A DNA stretch of 64,000 nucleotides. Source: Microplitis mediator (lineage: Eukaryota > Arthropoda > Insecta > Hymenoptera > Braconidae). Positions 49,458-63,079 of this stretch are shown here, in pieces. Positions within the stretch are counted from its first letter, which is position 1. The number at the start of each line of letters is the position of its first letter. The DNA is taken from contig NC_079972.1 in NCBI RefSeq assembly GCF_029852145.1, forward strand, positions 16,056,986 through 16,120,985, in the 5' to 3' direction. The notes under the pieces were generated by a model. The model did not search any database. It saw nothing but the letters and a program-made list of their open reading frames with translations, and was not told the DNA's origin. Made by a program: the position numbers and the translations under genes.

Positions 49458-52102
49458 CCGCTCTCTAGCAGCTATGACGCGTTCCTCACTCTCCTCACCC
49501 CTAAAATCTGATGCAACCTTTTTTTTAATTTAATAATTCCTTAATATTAATAAAATTTTTATGTTTTTTATTCTAAAATCTATTTAATACACATATAATA
49601 ATGCATATGCAACTAATTAACGCAAATTCACATGCAAATGAAGCACGCGAACTCGTTTAATTGTTGATTAAAAAGTCTAGTCGATAAAAAAATGTGCTTT
49701 AATAATTAAATAAAATTATTATAGATCTTTTGATGTTTGAATAAGATCTATTTCACTTAATTATTAAAATAATTTCGAATTCAGTCAATATGTTTTGATG
49801 ATATTTAATCAAACGTTAAAGTAATCTAGAATTCAAAATTAAAAGCACAAGTTCAAGTCTAAAAAATCTTCCGCGAGAATAAGTTGCGCGTTTCTCAGTG
49901 CGCACGCGATCTACGTTGGAAACAGATCAAAGAAACTTGTCGTTTCTCTACAAAAATAGTTGACGTAAATTATAAATTTAATTGTCAACCTTAAAAAATT
50001 TACTTATTATAATTTAATTAATAAACTAGTTTGTGTGTCCATCAAATTGCTAGTGAAAATATTAAAATGTGCAACAGTGGCCGCAGATCTGTCAACAATC
50101 TAACCTAAAGTTCATTTGTCCATAAAAACAAATCGAAGATATCAAGAATAAGACACGAGTAAGTAGTAATTGAACAGTTTACTGATTCAAAATCTATTAT
50201 TTCATGTTCTTTATTATCCCCGAGTAAAAAGTCAATTTTTAAAAATTAATCATCACGAATTACAACATAATCAATTGTCTTTCTTCTTTCTGAGGGATGA
50301 AACTTTTTCTACTTTTATATTTAAATAATTAAACCACGTAAATTTATTACTCTCTAACAAATATTAATTAATAATAATCTTCATTTCAGATATGTAATAA
50401 AAAACAATTTTCATATTATATGTGCACATATATTTTTTTCATCAACTTATATGAGATTATTGATATGAGTTTATTTTCGTATGGGGTTTTTTCCGGTCTG
50501 AAAGAAATAATTCAGAAAGAAAAATTCCTGGCACTCTACAAAGAAAATTTTGCTCAAATGATTAGAATATTGCCTTATGCTGCCACTCAGTATACCTCAT
50601 TTGAAATATATAAAAAGGTTTGATGCTTATTTTTATTGTTATTTAAATTATTTACGCAAATAGTTATTTTATTACAACAGATATTTGACCCCAGGTCATT
50701 TTTTATTTCAGGTAAATTTTTTCTGCAAATTACATCACAACTATTGAGTTTACGTACAAAGGTGCAAATGTTTTTTTTTCTCAGAATTAAATTCTCTACA
50801 AAAGTGTATCTGTATATTTTTATCGTATCTCTAAAATTTGAATCATAGTTTCAGATAAAATATAAAATTTTTCATAGAATTGTTTATTTGCTGATGCAAA
50901 AAACTTGAACAACGGCTAAATTATTGAAGATGCGATAAAAATACATAAGACCAAGTTTGTCGAGAATTAAATTTCCTACAAAAAAGGTATCCGCAAATTT
51001 TTTTATAAATCCAGTATTTTAAGAGTTATCTGATTAAATATTTGCAGTATTTAGGAACGGTGTTTGGTAAAAATTCTCATGGAGACAAATTTATTGCTGG
51101 ATTATGTGCTGGAGTGACGTCAGTTACTCAGACATATCCTCTGGATACTATCAGAGCTAGACTTGCATTTCAAGTGACCGGTGAGCATATTTACACCGGA
51201 TTGTCCACACCGTAATGTCTATTTTCAAAGACGTGAGTTTTACAAGTCAGTTAAAAAATATAATTATATTTATTTATCATAATATAATTATTTTAGGAAG
51301 GAGGGTTAACGGCATTGTATCGTGGATTTTGGCCAACTATACTGGGCATGATACCATATGCTGGTTTTTCATTCTTCTCATTTGATTATCTCCAATTTTA
51401 CTGTATGAAGTACCTGGCTCACTATTTATGCAATGACTGTCCAAGAAATACCGATGAATAATAAAAATAGTAATAGATAAAAAAAAAATGAAAATTAATT
51501 ATCAGTACAGGTTTGCTTTATTATGAATTCAATCAGCGTCAGATAATACAAGACATTTTAAATTTTTTAAGGTTGACAATTAAATTTATAATTTACGTCA
51601 ACTATTTTTGTTGAGAAACGACAAGTTTCTTTGATGTTTCCAACGTAGATCGCATGCGCACTGAGAAACGCGCGACTCATTCTCGCGGGAGATTTTTTGG
51701 ATTTAAACTTGTGCCGTTAGTTTTAAAATGTCGATTACTTTAACGTTTAATTAATTATCATCTAAACGTAATAACTTAAGTCGAAATTATATAAATAATT
51801 AAATGAAATAGATCTTATTTGAACATTAGAAGATCTATAATAATTTTATTTAATTATTGAAGCACATTTTTTTATTGCCGACACTTTTAAATCGACAATT
51901 AAACGAGTTCGCGTGCTTCATTTGCATGTGAATTTGCGTTAATTAGTTGCATATGCATTAATATATGTAAATTAAATAGATTTTAGAATAAAAAACATAA
52001 AAATTTTATTAAAAATTAAGGAATTATTAAATTAAAAAAATGATTGCATCAGATTTTAGGGGTGAGGGGAGTGAGAAACGCGTCATAGCTGCTAGAAAGC
52101 GG
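49458..52102. mobile_element. Core element 2a: counterpart of 1a in palindrome 2
   Basis: Same ends (right end GAAAGCGG with one change) and the same three carrier exons in the same direction as 1a. The right TIR retains about 80 bp (near 51780-51870) that 1a has lost, which accounts for the length difference. Confidence 0.7.
50480..51461 (+). pseudogene. SLC25A16: Captured SLC25A16-like fragment (three exons), core 2a
   Basis: Exons 50480-50617, 51048-51232 and 51297-51461. The one-base deletion in exon 2 is identical to core 1a. Several further amino-acid changes in exon 1 (Y for H at the start, E for G in YKEN, L for F, F/Y swaps near the end) and loss of the exon 3 donor (gtgaat to atgaat) are private to this copy. 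Confidence 0.85.
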
Positions 52103-52142
52103 GGGGGGGGGTAGCTAGGAGATAAGGGCGCAATTCTCCCCC

Positions 52143-54200
52143 CCGCTCTCTAACAGCTATGACGCGTTCCTCACTCCCCTCACCCCTAAAATCTGATGCA
52201 ATCGTTTTTTTAATTTAATAATTCTTTAATTTTTAATAAAATTTTCATGAAATTTTTATGTTTTTCATGCTAAAATCTATTTAATTTATATGAATTAATG
52301 CATATTTTACCAATTAACTCAAATTCACATGCAAATGAAGCACGCGAACTCGTTTAATTGTTGATTAAAAAGTGTCGGCAATAAAAAAATTTCCTCCAAT
52401 TATTTAATAAAATTATTTTAGATCTTTTAATGTTTGAATGAGATCTATTTCATTTGATTATTAAAATAATTTCGAATTCAGTGAATAAGTTTTGATGATA
52501 TTTAATCAAACGTTAAAGTAAACTAGAATTCAAAACTACCAGCACAAGTTCAAGTCTAAAAAATCTCCCGCGAGAATAAGTCGCGCGTTTCTCAGTGCGC
52601 ATGCGATCTACGTTGGAAAGACATCAAAAAAACTTGTCGTTTCTCTACTAAAATAGTTGACGTAAATTATAAATTTAATTATTAACCCTAAACAATTAAT
52701 TTGTCATGATTTAATTGGTGGACTAGTATGAGTGTCCATCAGGTTGCTATTAATTGCATTTGCATTGAATTGAGTTTTTTTTATATTGAAGTCGTAAATC
52801 GTAAGAGATTATCTTTTGAATGTTTAAGTCGAGTCTTTCTTTGAATTAAATTTCTGTTTAAATGTAACAAATTTTCAGCGAGAATGAGCTGCGCGTATCT
52901 CAAAATAAATTTTTGTTTTTAAAAGTAAACGATTTTTTTGTCACTTACATTGAAAACTTATAAATCATCGCCGTCACTTCTCAACTCTAATAACTATTTG
53001 CGTAAATAATTAAAATAACAATAAAAATAAGCATCAAACCTTTTTACATATTTCATATGAGGTAAACTGAGTGGCAGCATAAGGAAATATTCTAATCATT
53101 TGAGCAAAATTTCCTTTGTAGAGTGCCAGGAATTTTTCTTTCTGAATTATTTCTTTCAGACCGGAAAAAACCCCATGCGAAAATAAACTCATATCAATAA
53201 TCTCATATAAGTTGATGAAAAAAATATATGTGCACATATAATATGAAAATTGTTTTTTGTTATATATCTGAAATGAAGATTATTATTAATTAATATTTGT
53301 TAGAAAGTAATAAATTTACGTGGTTTAATTATTTAAATATAAAAGTAGAAAAAGTTTCATCCCTCAGAAAGAAGAAAGACAATTGATTATGTTGTAATTC
53401 GTGATTGATTAATTTTAAAAAATTGACTTTTTACTCAGGGATATTCAAGAACATGAAATAATAGATTTTGAATCAGTAAACTGTTCAATTACTACTTACT
53501 CGTGTCTTATTCTTGATATCTTCGATTTGTTTTTATGGACAAATGAACTTTAGGTTAGATTGTTGACAGATCTGCGGCCACTGTTGCACATTTTAATATT
53601 TTCACTAGCAATTTGATGGACACACAAACTAGTTTATTAATTAAATTATAATAAGTAAATTTTTAAGGGTTGATAATTAAATTTATTATCAACGTCAAGT
53701 ATTTTTGTAGAGAAACGACAAGTTTCTTTGATCTGTTTCCAACGTAGATCGCATGCGCACTGAGAAACTCGCGACTTATTCTCGCGGGAGATTTTTTAGA
53801 CTTGAACTTGTGCTTTTAATTTTGAATTCTAGTTTACTTTAACGTTTGATTAAATATCATCAAAACTTATTCACTGAATTCGAAATTATATAAATAATTA
53901 AATGAAATAGATCTTATTTAAACATTAGAAGATCTATAATAATTTTATTTAATTATTAAAGCACATTTTTTTATCGACTAGACTTTTTAATCGACAATTA
54001 AACGAGTTCGCGTGCTTCATTTGCATGTGAATTTGCGTTAATTAGTTGCATATGCATTATTATATGTGAATTAAATAGATTTTAGAATAAAAAACATAAA
54101 AATTTTATTAATATTAAGAAATTATTAAATTAAAAAAAAGGTTGCATCAGATTTTAGGGGTGAGGAGAGTGAGGAACGCGTCATAGCTGCTAGAGAGCGG
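52143..54200. mobile_element. Core element 2b: counterpart of 1b in palindrome 2
   Basis: 2058 bp, single carrier exon on the minus strand, within one base of the length of 1b. Confidence 0.7.
53040..53177 (-). pseudogene. SLC25A16: Captured SLC25A16-like exon 1 alone, core 2b
   Basis: Single exon, one residue different from the core 1b copy (F for Y in ATQFTS). Confidence 0.8.
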
Positions 54201-54631
54201 GGGGGAGGGTAGTCAGGGGATAAGGGCGCGATTGGCCGGAGATCCCTTCCACATGCGCCTAGAGAGAAGGGTACCAATGAAATTATTTTCTGCGCTGGTC
54301 GACTAGTAAGTGGGGGTGAAGTGGGGGTGAAGTGAGCGTCCTAACGGCTAGGGTGGAAAGGGTTAGTTAGCACCCGACATTCGATGTGTACGCATCGTTT
54401 TCGACGTGTTCAACTATTTTTAAAAATTCTGTTGACTTTTTTTTTTAATTTTTTTTTTCCCTTAATGACGTCATTAGTCATTTTTGAAAAAAATTTTTTT
54501 TTTCAACTAGCGTTTTCGCAAGTTGAAAAAATCAATTTTTTTTTTTAAATTTTTTTGTCAACTCCATTCAATATACAAGTCAACAGTATTTTTATATATT
54601 AATTAGTGTTGATTGTTTAGATAGATTATCA

Positions 54632-54790
54632 ATGGATTCCAACGAGGAAAAATTATTTTCTGATGTCTTGACTGGGAAGGAAGGATGGAACCAAAGAACA
54701 CTGACCAGCCTCAATGAACTGCTAGCTGTCATCCTACCAGCTGATCAACTGGCATCGTTCGGCAGGGAAATAAAGTTATTTCTCTGTTGA
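54632..54790 (+). CDS. 52-residue ORF of unknown function, arm R2
   Basis: Intact copy with the same predicted peptide as L1 (MDSNEEKLFSDV... REIKLFLC) although it is inverted and 38 kb away. This could reflect selection, recent exchange between the outer arms, or both. Confidence 0.45.
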   Translation: MDSNEEKLFSDVLTGKEGWNQRTLTSLNELLAVILPADQLASFGREIKLFLC

Positions 54791-54929
54791 GGTTTGTTAT
54801 TGTTTTTTGATTTCTCACTCTCTTTTCTATTTTCCATTATAATCCATTTATTTAATTGCACTTTTTAATATTTATCAACGGTTCCGTATCTTTTTTTTTT
54901 TTTCTTTAATTTAAATTCATTACGGTTAT

Positions 54930-56335
54930 TAATAGTCGAGTCTTTTGAATTCAATTTAGTTTCTTAAATTTAAAGTCGAGCCATTTGCAATAAATTAAAT
55001 TCAGATTTTTAATAGTCGAGTCATTTAAATCAAATTCGGTTTTTTTTAATTCAAGTCGAGTCTTTTAAATCAAATTGAGTTTTTTTAAATAAGAGTCGAG
55101 TCATTCGTATTAAATTTTTTAATATCAAGCCGAACATTTGCATGAAATTAATTTTTTTTTTTTTTTAAATTCGTGTCGAGTCATTCGAATCACATTCAGT
55201 TTTTTAAATTTAAATTCGAGTCATTTTAATCAATATTTTTTTTTTTAATTGAAATTGAGCATTTGCATGAAAATAATTTTTTTTTTTAAATTCGTGTCGA
55301 GTCATTTGAATCAAATCGAGTTTTTTAAATTTAAATTCGAGTCATTTTAATCAATATTTTTTTTTTTTAATTGAAATTGAGCATTTGCATGAAAATAATT
55401 TTTTTTTTTAAATTCGTTTCGAGTCATTTGAATCAAATTGAGTTTTTTAAATTTAAATTCGAGTCATTTTAATCAATATTTTTTTTTTTTAATTGAAATT
55501 GAGCATTTGCATGAAAATAATTTTTTTTTTTAAATTCGGTTCGAGTCATTTGAATCAAATTGAGTTTTTTAAATTTAAATTCGAGTCATTTTAATCAATA
55601 TTTTTTTTTTTTAATTGAAATTGAGCATTTGCATGAAAATAATTTTTTTTTTTAAATTCGTTTCGAGTCATTTGAATCAAATTGAGTTTTTTAAATTTAA
55701 ATTCGAGTCATTTTAATCAATATTTTTTTTTTTAATTGAAATTGAGCATTTGCATGAAATTAATTTTTTTTTTTAAATTCGTGTCGAGTCATTTGAATCA
55801 CATTCAGTTTTTTAAATTTAAATTCGAGTCATTTTTATCGATATTTTTTTTTTAATTGAAATTGAGCATTTGCATTGAATTCAGTTATTTTTTTTTTTTT
55901 TTTTTTAACTAAAGTCTAGTCGTTTACATTAGTTTTAGTTTGTTTAAATTAAATTGAGCAGTTAAATTTATTTTAAAATCAGTAGAATCAGTAATATTCG
56001 AGTCATTTTTTAATAATTCAATTAATAGGGTGTAAATTCATAAACACATACACACATTAGCTTTTTAAAATTAGATTAACCCACATTTTATTAGAAATAG
56101 AGTTACATATTTTTCAACACTTTTTTTTTTCTTTAATAAATCAAATTCGAGTTTTTTTGCAAGTCGAGTCATTTAAATTAGAACCAGTTTTTTAAAAGTA
56201 GAGTCATTCAAATTACAGTAAAAGCATTCGCGTTTAATTCAATTAAAGTAAATTCATTCAATTTTTAAAAATGCCATTTAAATTAAGTTACTTTTTAGAA
56301 AGTAGAGTCATTTAGTTATTTGAACTTAGTCTTGG

Positions 56336-56366
<31 letters not shown>

Positions 56367-56400
56367 CATTTTAATTAGAGTCTTTTGAATCACAAGCAGT
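54930..56400. repeat. GAGTCA-rich DNA with ~120-bp tandem array, arm R2
   Basis: Longest version of the array (about 55150-55880), with about six regular units, so copy number changes independently in each arm. Confidence 0.7.
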
Positions 56401-56479
56401 ACTAACCGAGTAAACTTTTTTTTTCTTTTTCTTATAAATTAAATAACTTCCTTCTGGAGTTATCATTTTTTTTTTTTTA

Positions 56480-57780
56480 ATTTAACATGGGGTATAGATT
56501 GATTTTTTATCAATAGCCTTCTGCTGTTGACAATTTAAACACACCATTTTTTACCCACCTCACACACATAAATACGCACTTTGCGTATACCCAACTCACT
56601 CCCTTGTATTGCTAGGATAATTTTTAATTTTTAAATCGGGGTAATTAGATTAATTAGTGGACCAGTAATAGGTTTTTCGTTGAGAGTATTCTCTCAGTAG
56701 AATCACGCGTTAAATTGTAGAATCAACCAACCCTTCCCCAACAATTGCCACTCTTACCCTTTTTTTTTTAATTAATTCGTATTGGGTTTTTTTCCGCGAA
56801 ATGGGATATTGGTCTAGTGATTTAGCTGGGGGTTTATGGGTATTAGGGATTATAAGGACACTTGGTTCTTATAATTTAGGTCAAATTAAATTCACGCGAA
56901 TTAGAGTCTAAAAATATATATCGCTCTATAGATCTTAAAGGCGAAAAATATTGTTACGCTGTTATGGGTGGCCAACCATAACAGCGTATATAAAATATTT
57001 TTTTTATACATTAAAATTTAAAAAAAATTTATTTTTTTCATTTTTTAATGTATAAAAAGCTGAAAAAAGAAATTTTCCCTGATCAGTTTTAATTTTTAAT
57101 GGATTATTCTGTCCCACCCTTTGAGTACCCGGGTGCGATTTGGGTGCCGGTCTCAATCCATAAAAAATTTTTCTGATCAAAACTTTTCTTTTTTAAGTGT
57201 TTAAGTGTCTGTAGAGCGGTGTGTATTTTTCATTTATTATTATTATTATTATTATTTAAATAATTAGAGTCACTTTTGCTGCGTTAATTAATAAGTTAGT
57301 AAATATAGAAGGGGAATAATGTAGGACTGGGGTTTTGATGTCACTAGACTGATCGGGGAAGTAGATTAATTAAATAACTTGGGTTTTTTTTAAATTAGAA
57401 TCACCCTATCCCTTTTTTATAAGAGTGGTGATTTACCCCCCCCCCCCTTTTTTTTTTTAAATTCAATTATTAGCGTCACGTTTTATTAGATATTTAAGTT
57501 ACTGGTCCAGGGGTTTTAAAATTAGAATCAATTTTGCATAGGGTTTATTTTTTAGCTTAAATTCACATACACCCCCCCTTACACTACCCACTGAGACTCT
57601 GTTCATCTTCAATGAAATCGAGTCATACCTTACACGTCGCCGTAAGTTGAGGTTACTCACAACCTCGCTTACGGCGACTTTAATTTACACACCAATCTAT
57701 ACCCCTAATTTTTTTACCCTTAAATTCATAAATATAGATTTAGATTAAAAAAGACACCTGGCACTCGATCAGGTGTCAAT
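56480..57780. repeat. GC-richer hairpin segment, arm R2
   Basis: Inverted counterpart with hairpins at 56956-56987 and 57636-57678 and the GACACCTG / CAGGTGTC stem near 57752-57776. In the last stem the loop reads GATC rather than GGTC. Confidence 0.7.
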
Positions 57781-58454
57781 CACTGTAGAGTCTTGAGTTT
57801 ACTCGTTAGCATTGCTTGTATGTAGTATTAATTTGATTAGAGTCACATTAAAAATCCATTTTATTATTTTTTTTTTTTTTTTTTATATAAAAAATTTAAT
57901 TCAAATGGCATTTTTATTATCGCAAGTTTTTATTATCGTTTTAAAAAACAGTGAAACACACATACACTCACTTTTTTATCACACATGTATTTACACCCCA
58001 ATTATTTTTTTTTAATTTCAATTTTATAAATTTAGAGTTATTAGAATTATAGTCGACCTTTTAATGGTCGAGTCATTTAAATTAAAGTCATTTTCACAGA
58101 ACTAGAGTCATTTTAAGTAGTTTAATTTTTTATCATGATCTAAGTCGAGTCATTTAATTTAGTGTTAATTTATTAGAGGTAGAATCAGTTTTTAAAAAGT
58201 AGAGTCACTTAAATTAGAGCTAGTTTTCCATTTTTTATTTCAATTAACTGATTAACTCAATGTAAATGCTCATTTACGTCTAATTTTTTTGTCAATTTGA
58301 GTCATTTTTAAACAGTAGAGTCACTTAATTTATCATCAATTTATCTGAAGTAGAGTCAGTTTTGTTTTTCCCACTAATCGAGACTTGGCATTAGGTCAAG
58401 TTACCCTATCGTTTTTTAAATTTTAATTTTTAATTGAATGTCGATCCACTTTTG

Positions 58455-60112
58455 TCGTATACTCTAAGAATATCTATTATCATCATGTTTTTATCGGTAT
58501 TATCATTATTATTGTTGCTGCCATAATTAATATCAATACCATTATCATTTTATAATGATAGTGTAATTGGCCCTGGCAGGTCACATTACACAATTGATAT
58601 TAATATTGACTGCAATGGTTCTATTGATGATATTGATAATGATGTGATTTTATAGTAATTTTTGTGTGCGGTCGGAAAGGGGTTCGATTTCAATTAATTA
58701 ATTTCGTGTAAATGCTCATTTACCCTCAATTTTTTTTTTCGTTATCTAAGTCGAGTCATTTTGAAAGCAGTCGAGTCATTTAATTTAGCGTCAATTTATT
58801 AAAAGTAAAATCAGTTTTTAAAACGTAGAGTCACTTAAATTAGAGCTAGTTTTATATTTTTTATTACAATTGATTCATTTAATGTAAATGCTCATTCACA
58901 TCTAATTTTTTTGTCGTTATTCAATTCGAGTCATTTTTAAACAGTAGAGTCACTTAATTTACCATCAATTTATCTGAAGTAGAGTCAGTTTTGTTTTTTC
59001 CACTAATCGAGACTTGGCATTAGGTCAAGTTACCCTATCGTTTTTTAAATTTAAATTTTTAATTGATATCGATCCACTTTTGTCGTATACTCTAAGAATA
59101 TCTATAATCATCATGTTGTTATCAGTATTATCATTATTATTGTTGCTGCCATAATTAATATCAATACCATTATCATTCTATAATGATAGTGTAATTGGCC
59201 CTGGCAGGTCACATTACACAATTGATATTAATATTGACTGCAATGGTTTTATTGATGATATTGATAATGATGTGATTTTATAGTAATTTTTATGTGCGGT
59301 CGAAAAGGGGTTCGATTTCAATTAATTAATTTCATGTAAATGCTCATTCACCCTCAATTTTTTTTATCGTTATTCAATTCGAGTCATTTTTGAAATAGTA
59401 GAGTCACCTAAATAGGAACCATTTTTTTATTTTTTTTATTTTTATCGATTAATTCAATGTGAATGTACTTGTCCTCTCCCCCCTCCCCCCTGTTTTTAAA
59501 AATTAAAGTTATGGAGATTTGAGTCACTTTTATAATAGTAGAGTCACTTCAATTAGAGTCATTTTTTTAACAATCGAGTCATTTTTTTAATTCAATTCAT
59601 TTTTTATACAATTGAAGTCATTTTTTTTAGAATTAGAGTCATTTTTTTTTTTAAAGTAGATTCAAGTTTATTAGAGTCATTATTTTTCAAAAGTAGAGTC
59701 ACTTTTATTAGAGTCATTTTTGCAGAAGTAGAGCCATTGTTTTTAGAGTCATTTTTTTTTCTCCAATTAATGAATTAATTTATTGCAACTGGTCAGGTTA
59801 CCCTATAGTTTTTTTAATTTTAATTTTTAATCTATGCTGATTTTCTGAGCTGGTATGCATAACCCTCCGGTTTGATCGATGTCGATCCTCTTTTGTCGTA
59901 TACTCTAAGAATATCTATCATTATCATGTTATTATCGGTATTTTCATTATTATTGTTGCTGCCATAATTAATATCAATACCATTATCATTTTATAATGAT
60001 AGTGTAATTGGCCCTGGCAGGTCACATTACACAATTGATATTAATATTGACTGCAATGGTTTTATTGATGATATTGATAATGATGTGATTTTATAGTGAC
60101 TTTTGTGTGCGA
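58455..60112. repeat. Three ~215-bp repeats with GAGTCA-rich spacers, arm R2
   Basis: Inverted copies at 58455-58670, 59083-59298 and 59897-60112. R2 keeps the outermost unit with the adjoining GGCTGGTGGCCTAATGCTAC, as L1 does. It has lost the innermost unit: at about 57900-57960 sequence jumps from the hairpin segment to GTTTTAAAAAACAG. Confidence 0.75.
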
Positions 60113-60587
60113 TCAAAACGGGGATTCGATTTATCGATTGGCTGGTGGCCTAATGCTACACGTACAGTTCAGTTTTATTAGCATTATTATTTTGAAATCA
60201 TAAAATAAAACAAGATACGAGAACCGCCCCGACATGTTTAATTATAATCTTTTTTTTTTTTAGGTTTAGAAATCAACATTTTGTTTTTTTTTTACAGATT
60301 TCTAAAGGTTCCGTAATTTCACCACGAATTTTTTTTTTATTTTATAATTTTTTTTTATTTTTTAGGTTTTGACGTATAATTTTTTTCTAATTTTTTTCAA
60401 GATTTCGGAGACTTACCTAATCCTCACCCTATTGAAGTTACTCGGGCTTTCAATTGAATTTTGTTCTTTTTTCTAAATATTTTTTTTTTTCAGGTTTAGG
60501 TACATAATTTGGATTTACTGTTTAGTAGATCTTATACGACATGTCTAAGCTAGAGTCTACTGGAATCTATTCTGACATGACTGGCCT

Positions 60588-60770
60588 ATGAGGACCAGAA
60601 TAATTTCAAGGACAGTGATGCTGCTGAGCATTGACGACAAGGTGGTCCAGATCCAAGGACACACCGCCGCTCTAATTATTTTTTTCTGGTGCATATTTAT
60701 TTCTACATCCTTCTTTTTTTTCATAGTAATATATATGCCCGGTATTAATCTATTGGGGTATATATTCTAG
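60588..60770 (+). CDS. Conserved 60-codon ORF of unknown function, arm R2
   Basis: Predicted peptide identical to that of arm L1 although the two lie 51 kb apart in opposite orientation. It points outward towards the palindrome tip, as in every arm. Followed by TTTCAG and the GGACCA run at about 60838-60872. Confidence 0.3.
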   Translation: MRTRIISRTVMLLSIDDKVVQIQGHTAALIIFFWCIFISTSFFFFIVIYMPGINLLGYIF

Positions 60771-61387
60771 TTTCAGATCCAGTCAACGAGAAGGATGCCT
60801 AACTTGAAGGATGCCCATGGATGCCAAGGACCAAGAGGAGGACCAGGACCAGGACCAGGACCAGGACCAGGAAGAAGAAGATTTATTATTAATTTTATTT
60901 AAGCTTAATTTTAGTTTCTTTAATATAATTATTGTATTATTGTGTGAGTGTGATGGATGATGTAGGAGTGATTTATAATTTAAGATTTTAATTTATAATT
61001 TCTTTTTGTAAGAATGAGTACGAGTGGCATGTTTTTATTATTGCTTGGCTTGTGCATGGTTTTTTATTTTTATTCGGGTTTGATAGCATGGTTTGTCTTT
61101 TGTTTTTTTTTTATTCGGGTTGCATGGTTTGGGTTGCTTATATTTAATTTAATTTTTTCCCCTTTTCCCATTACCTCTTAATTTTAAGTTTGTATGATTA
61201 TTATTTAATTGTATGATGAATGTGTGTGATGTTTTTTATTGCGATATCCGGGCCTGGGTATTATTTTTAAGTCTTAATTTTAAGAAATTTTATTTATAAA
61301 ATTTTAGTATTTATATTTTTTATGTATTTATTTTTGTAATTGTGTACTGTATAATATTTTGTATTTATTGTCATTTAGTTTTTTTGT

Positions 61388-61630
61388 TGGTCACCAATCG
61401 AGTGACCACTGTGTTGGTCGGGTTTTATCACTGATAAAATCCTCCGATTTAAACCGATAGATTCCGGGTCTATCGGATTTTTATCGGAGTATTTTATCAG
61501 TGTCGAGGTTTCCCAAACGGGCTATTTTCTTTCTACCAAAAGAAAATAGCTTAGACCACTACAATTGTATTTTTAAATAAATACAATTGTAGGTGAATGC
61601 GCACAGTATAGGAAGTCGGTCCTCAGCCGC
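61388..61630. repeat. 243-bp four-stem-loop block, arm R2
   Basis: Inverted copy, 243 bp, stems intact. It lies about 550 bp inside the right tip of palindrome 2. Confidence 0.85.
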
Positions 61631-62184
61631 TTTTTTTTTTTTTTTTTTAAATAATAAATTTTTACTTTTATTATTTTTAATCGAGCATTTATAATTGAAA
61701 AAAAAAACCTTCTCTTTATTTTTAATTAAATATTTTAGTCTATAAGTAGAAATAAGTATATATAAGAAAGTGAGAAATAACTATATTTAAAAAGAAGCAG
61801 AAGAATTCTTATAAATGCAGGTAAATATTATAAATAATAAACATTAATGCTGTTAAATATACAAAAAGAAATAATGAAAATATATACATGTATGGATATA
61901 TATTATGAATCTTTTTTTTTTAATTATTTATATTTTCCATTTACTTCTTCACAATAAAATTTATTTCCCGTATGACATTTGTCGTACAGAAAATAAATAT
62001 TATTCTAAAAAAGCAAATGAGAAAAATAAATGTTTATTTTTGTACATATATATATACTTTAAAGAGAAACAAAAATCTCTACAGAATGTCTTCTGGAAGA
62101 TTTTTTATTTTTTTAAATGTTTGCGCATGCGCGTTAGAACATTGGTTCTCGTTGTTTGTTTTTTTTTTTCATTGCGTGCTTTCT

Positions 62185-63079
62185 TTGGGCCGTGTTCGCA
62201 CGGTCATAGCCATCTTTTTTTTGAGCATGCGCAGATTCAAATTAAGAGCGCCTGCGCAAAAAAAAAATGCCAGCGAACACGGCCATAGATATACTAGCAT
62301 TTTTTTAAAATTTTATTTTTTTAATTATTTACTCTATTCATTTATAATTTTAAATTTCTCTGATGTCTGCTACATTCACACTCATAGCAAATTTATTTAT
62401 AATTTCAAATATTCTTGTAAGTCGTATCGTTCCGAGTACAAAGAGAAATTATGGAGTACCAAGTAACCGAGTATGAGTTTTTACCGGCAAACTGATAAAG
62501 CTTTGGCGCTGATGTTCAGAGCAGAACATGTGTCATTATTTAGTTATATAGTTGAGCATTCAGCTCTTGATTTATTTACTGTCATGTGCTCAGTACATCT
62601 AAATTGATTAACAAATAAAAATATAAAGGTTATTTCCAACAACTTTCTCTCGGGACATTTTTATAAAATTAAGAATAAAAAAATGTTTTATAACAGTCAC
62701 CACACTCACAAATACAAAATGAAATGAACACTTGGGTAAAAAAATCTATACATATTGAAATAATGCATTACAACGCAACAAAAATACTAGTACAATACTC
62801 GACTTATTATATCGACTGAGAAAAATCAATATTTAAATTTAAAGTTTAAAAAGTAAATAGCAGATTTTATTTTTAAAATTTTAATATTTATCAAGTAACA
62901 ATGCTGGTGATAATCAATCATTATATATTTCGAGTTTAAAAATTTTTCATCAGTGATAAAGAAGTAGTGAGATGATAACAAATCAGCACGATAATCTTTT
63001 ATTATTTACTAAGTATATACACTCACAAGATCTATAAATAATAATTAAATAGTGAAGAAATTATTGTTATTATAACAAA
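62185..63079. other. Region between palindrome 2 and the GPR180-like gene
   Basis: Begins with an inverted repeat directly at the palindrome tip: GGCCGTGTTCGC at 62188-62199 and GCGAACACGGCC at 62273-62284, enclosing GCATGCGC and GCGCCTGCGC phrases. The rest is AT-rich and presumably holds the promoter and 5' UTR of the next gene, but no core promoter can be assigned with confidence. Confidence 0.5.

Larger units (their letters stand above)
40783..62184. mobile_element. Giant palindrome 2 (arms L2 and R2 around a second core)
   Basis: Second ~21-kb palindrome with the same landmark order, axis near 52.12 kb. Its right tip ends ATTGCGTGCTTTCT at 62171-62184, the inverted counterpart of the left tip of palindrome 1 (AGAAAGCACCCAAT). 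The outermost ends of the 54-kb block therefore match each other. The left tip is altered: a poly-A run replaces the sequence next to the GCGCATGCGC site, and no AGAAAGCAC is seen. Target duplications outside 8062 and 62184 are not evident. Confidence 0.75.

Noticed and set aside
61905..62466. Overlapping 127- and 164-codon ORFs at the right palindrome tip
   Set aside because: They cross the element boundary, are dominated by F/Y/K/I from AT-rich DNA, and overlap each other in two frames.
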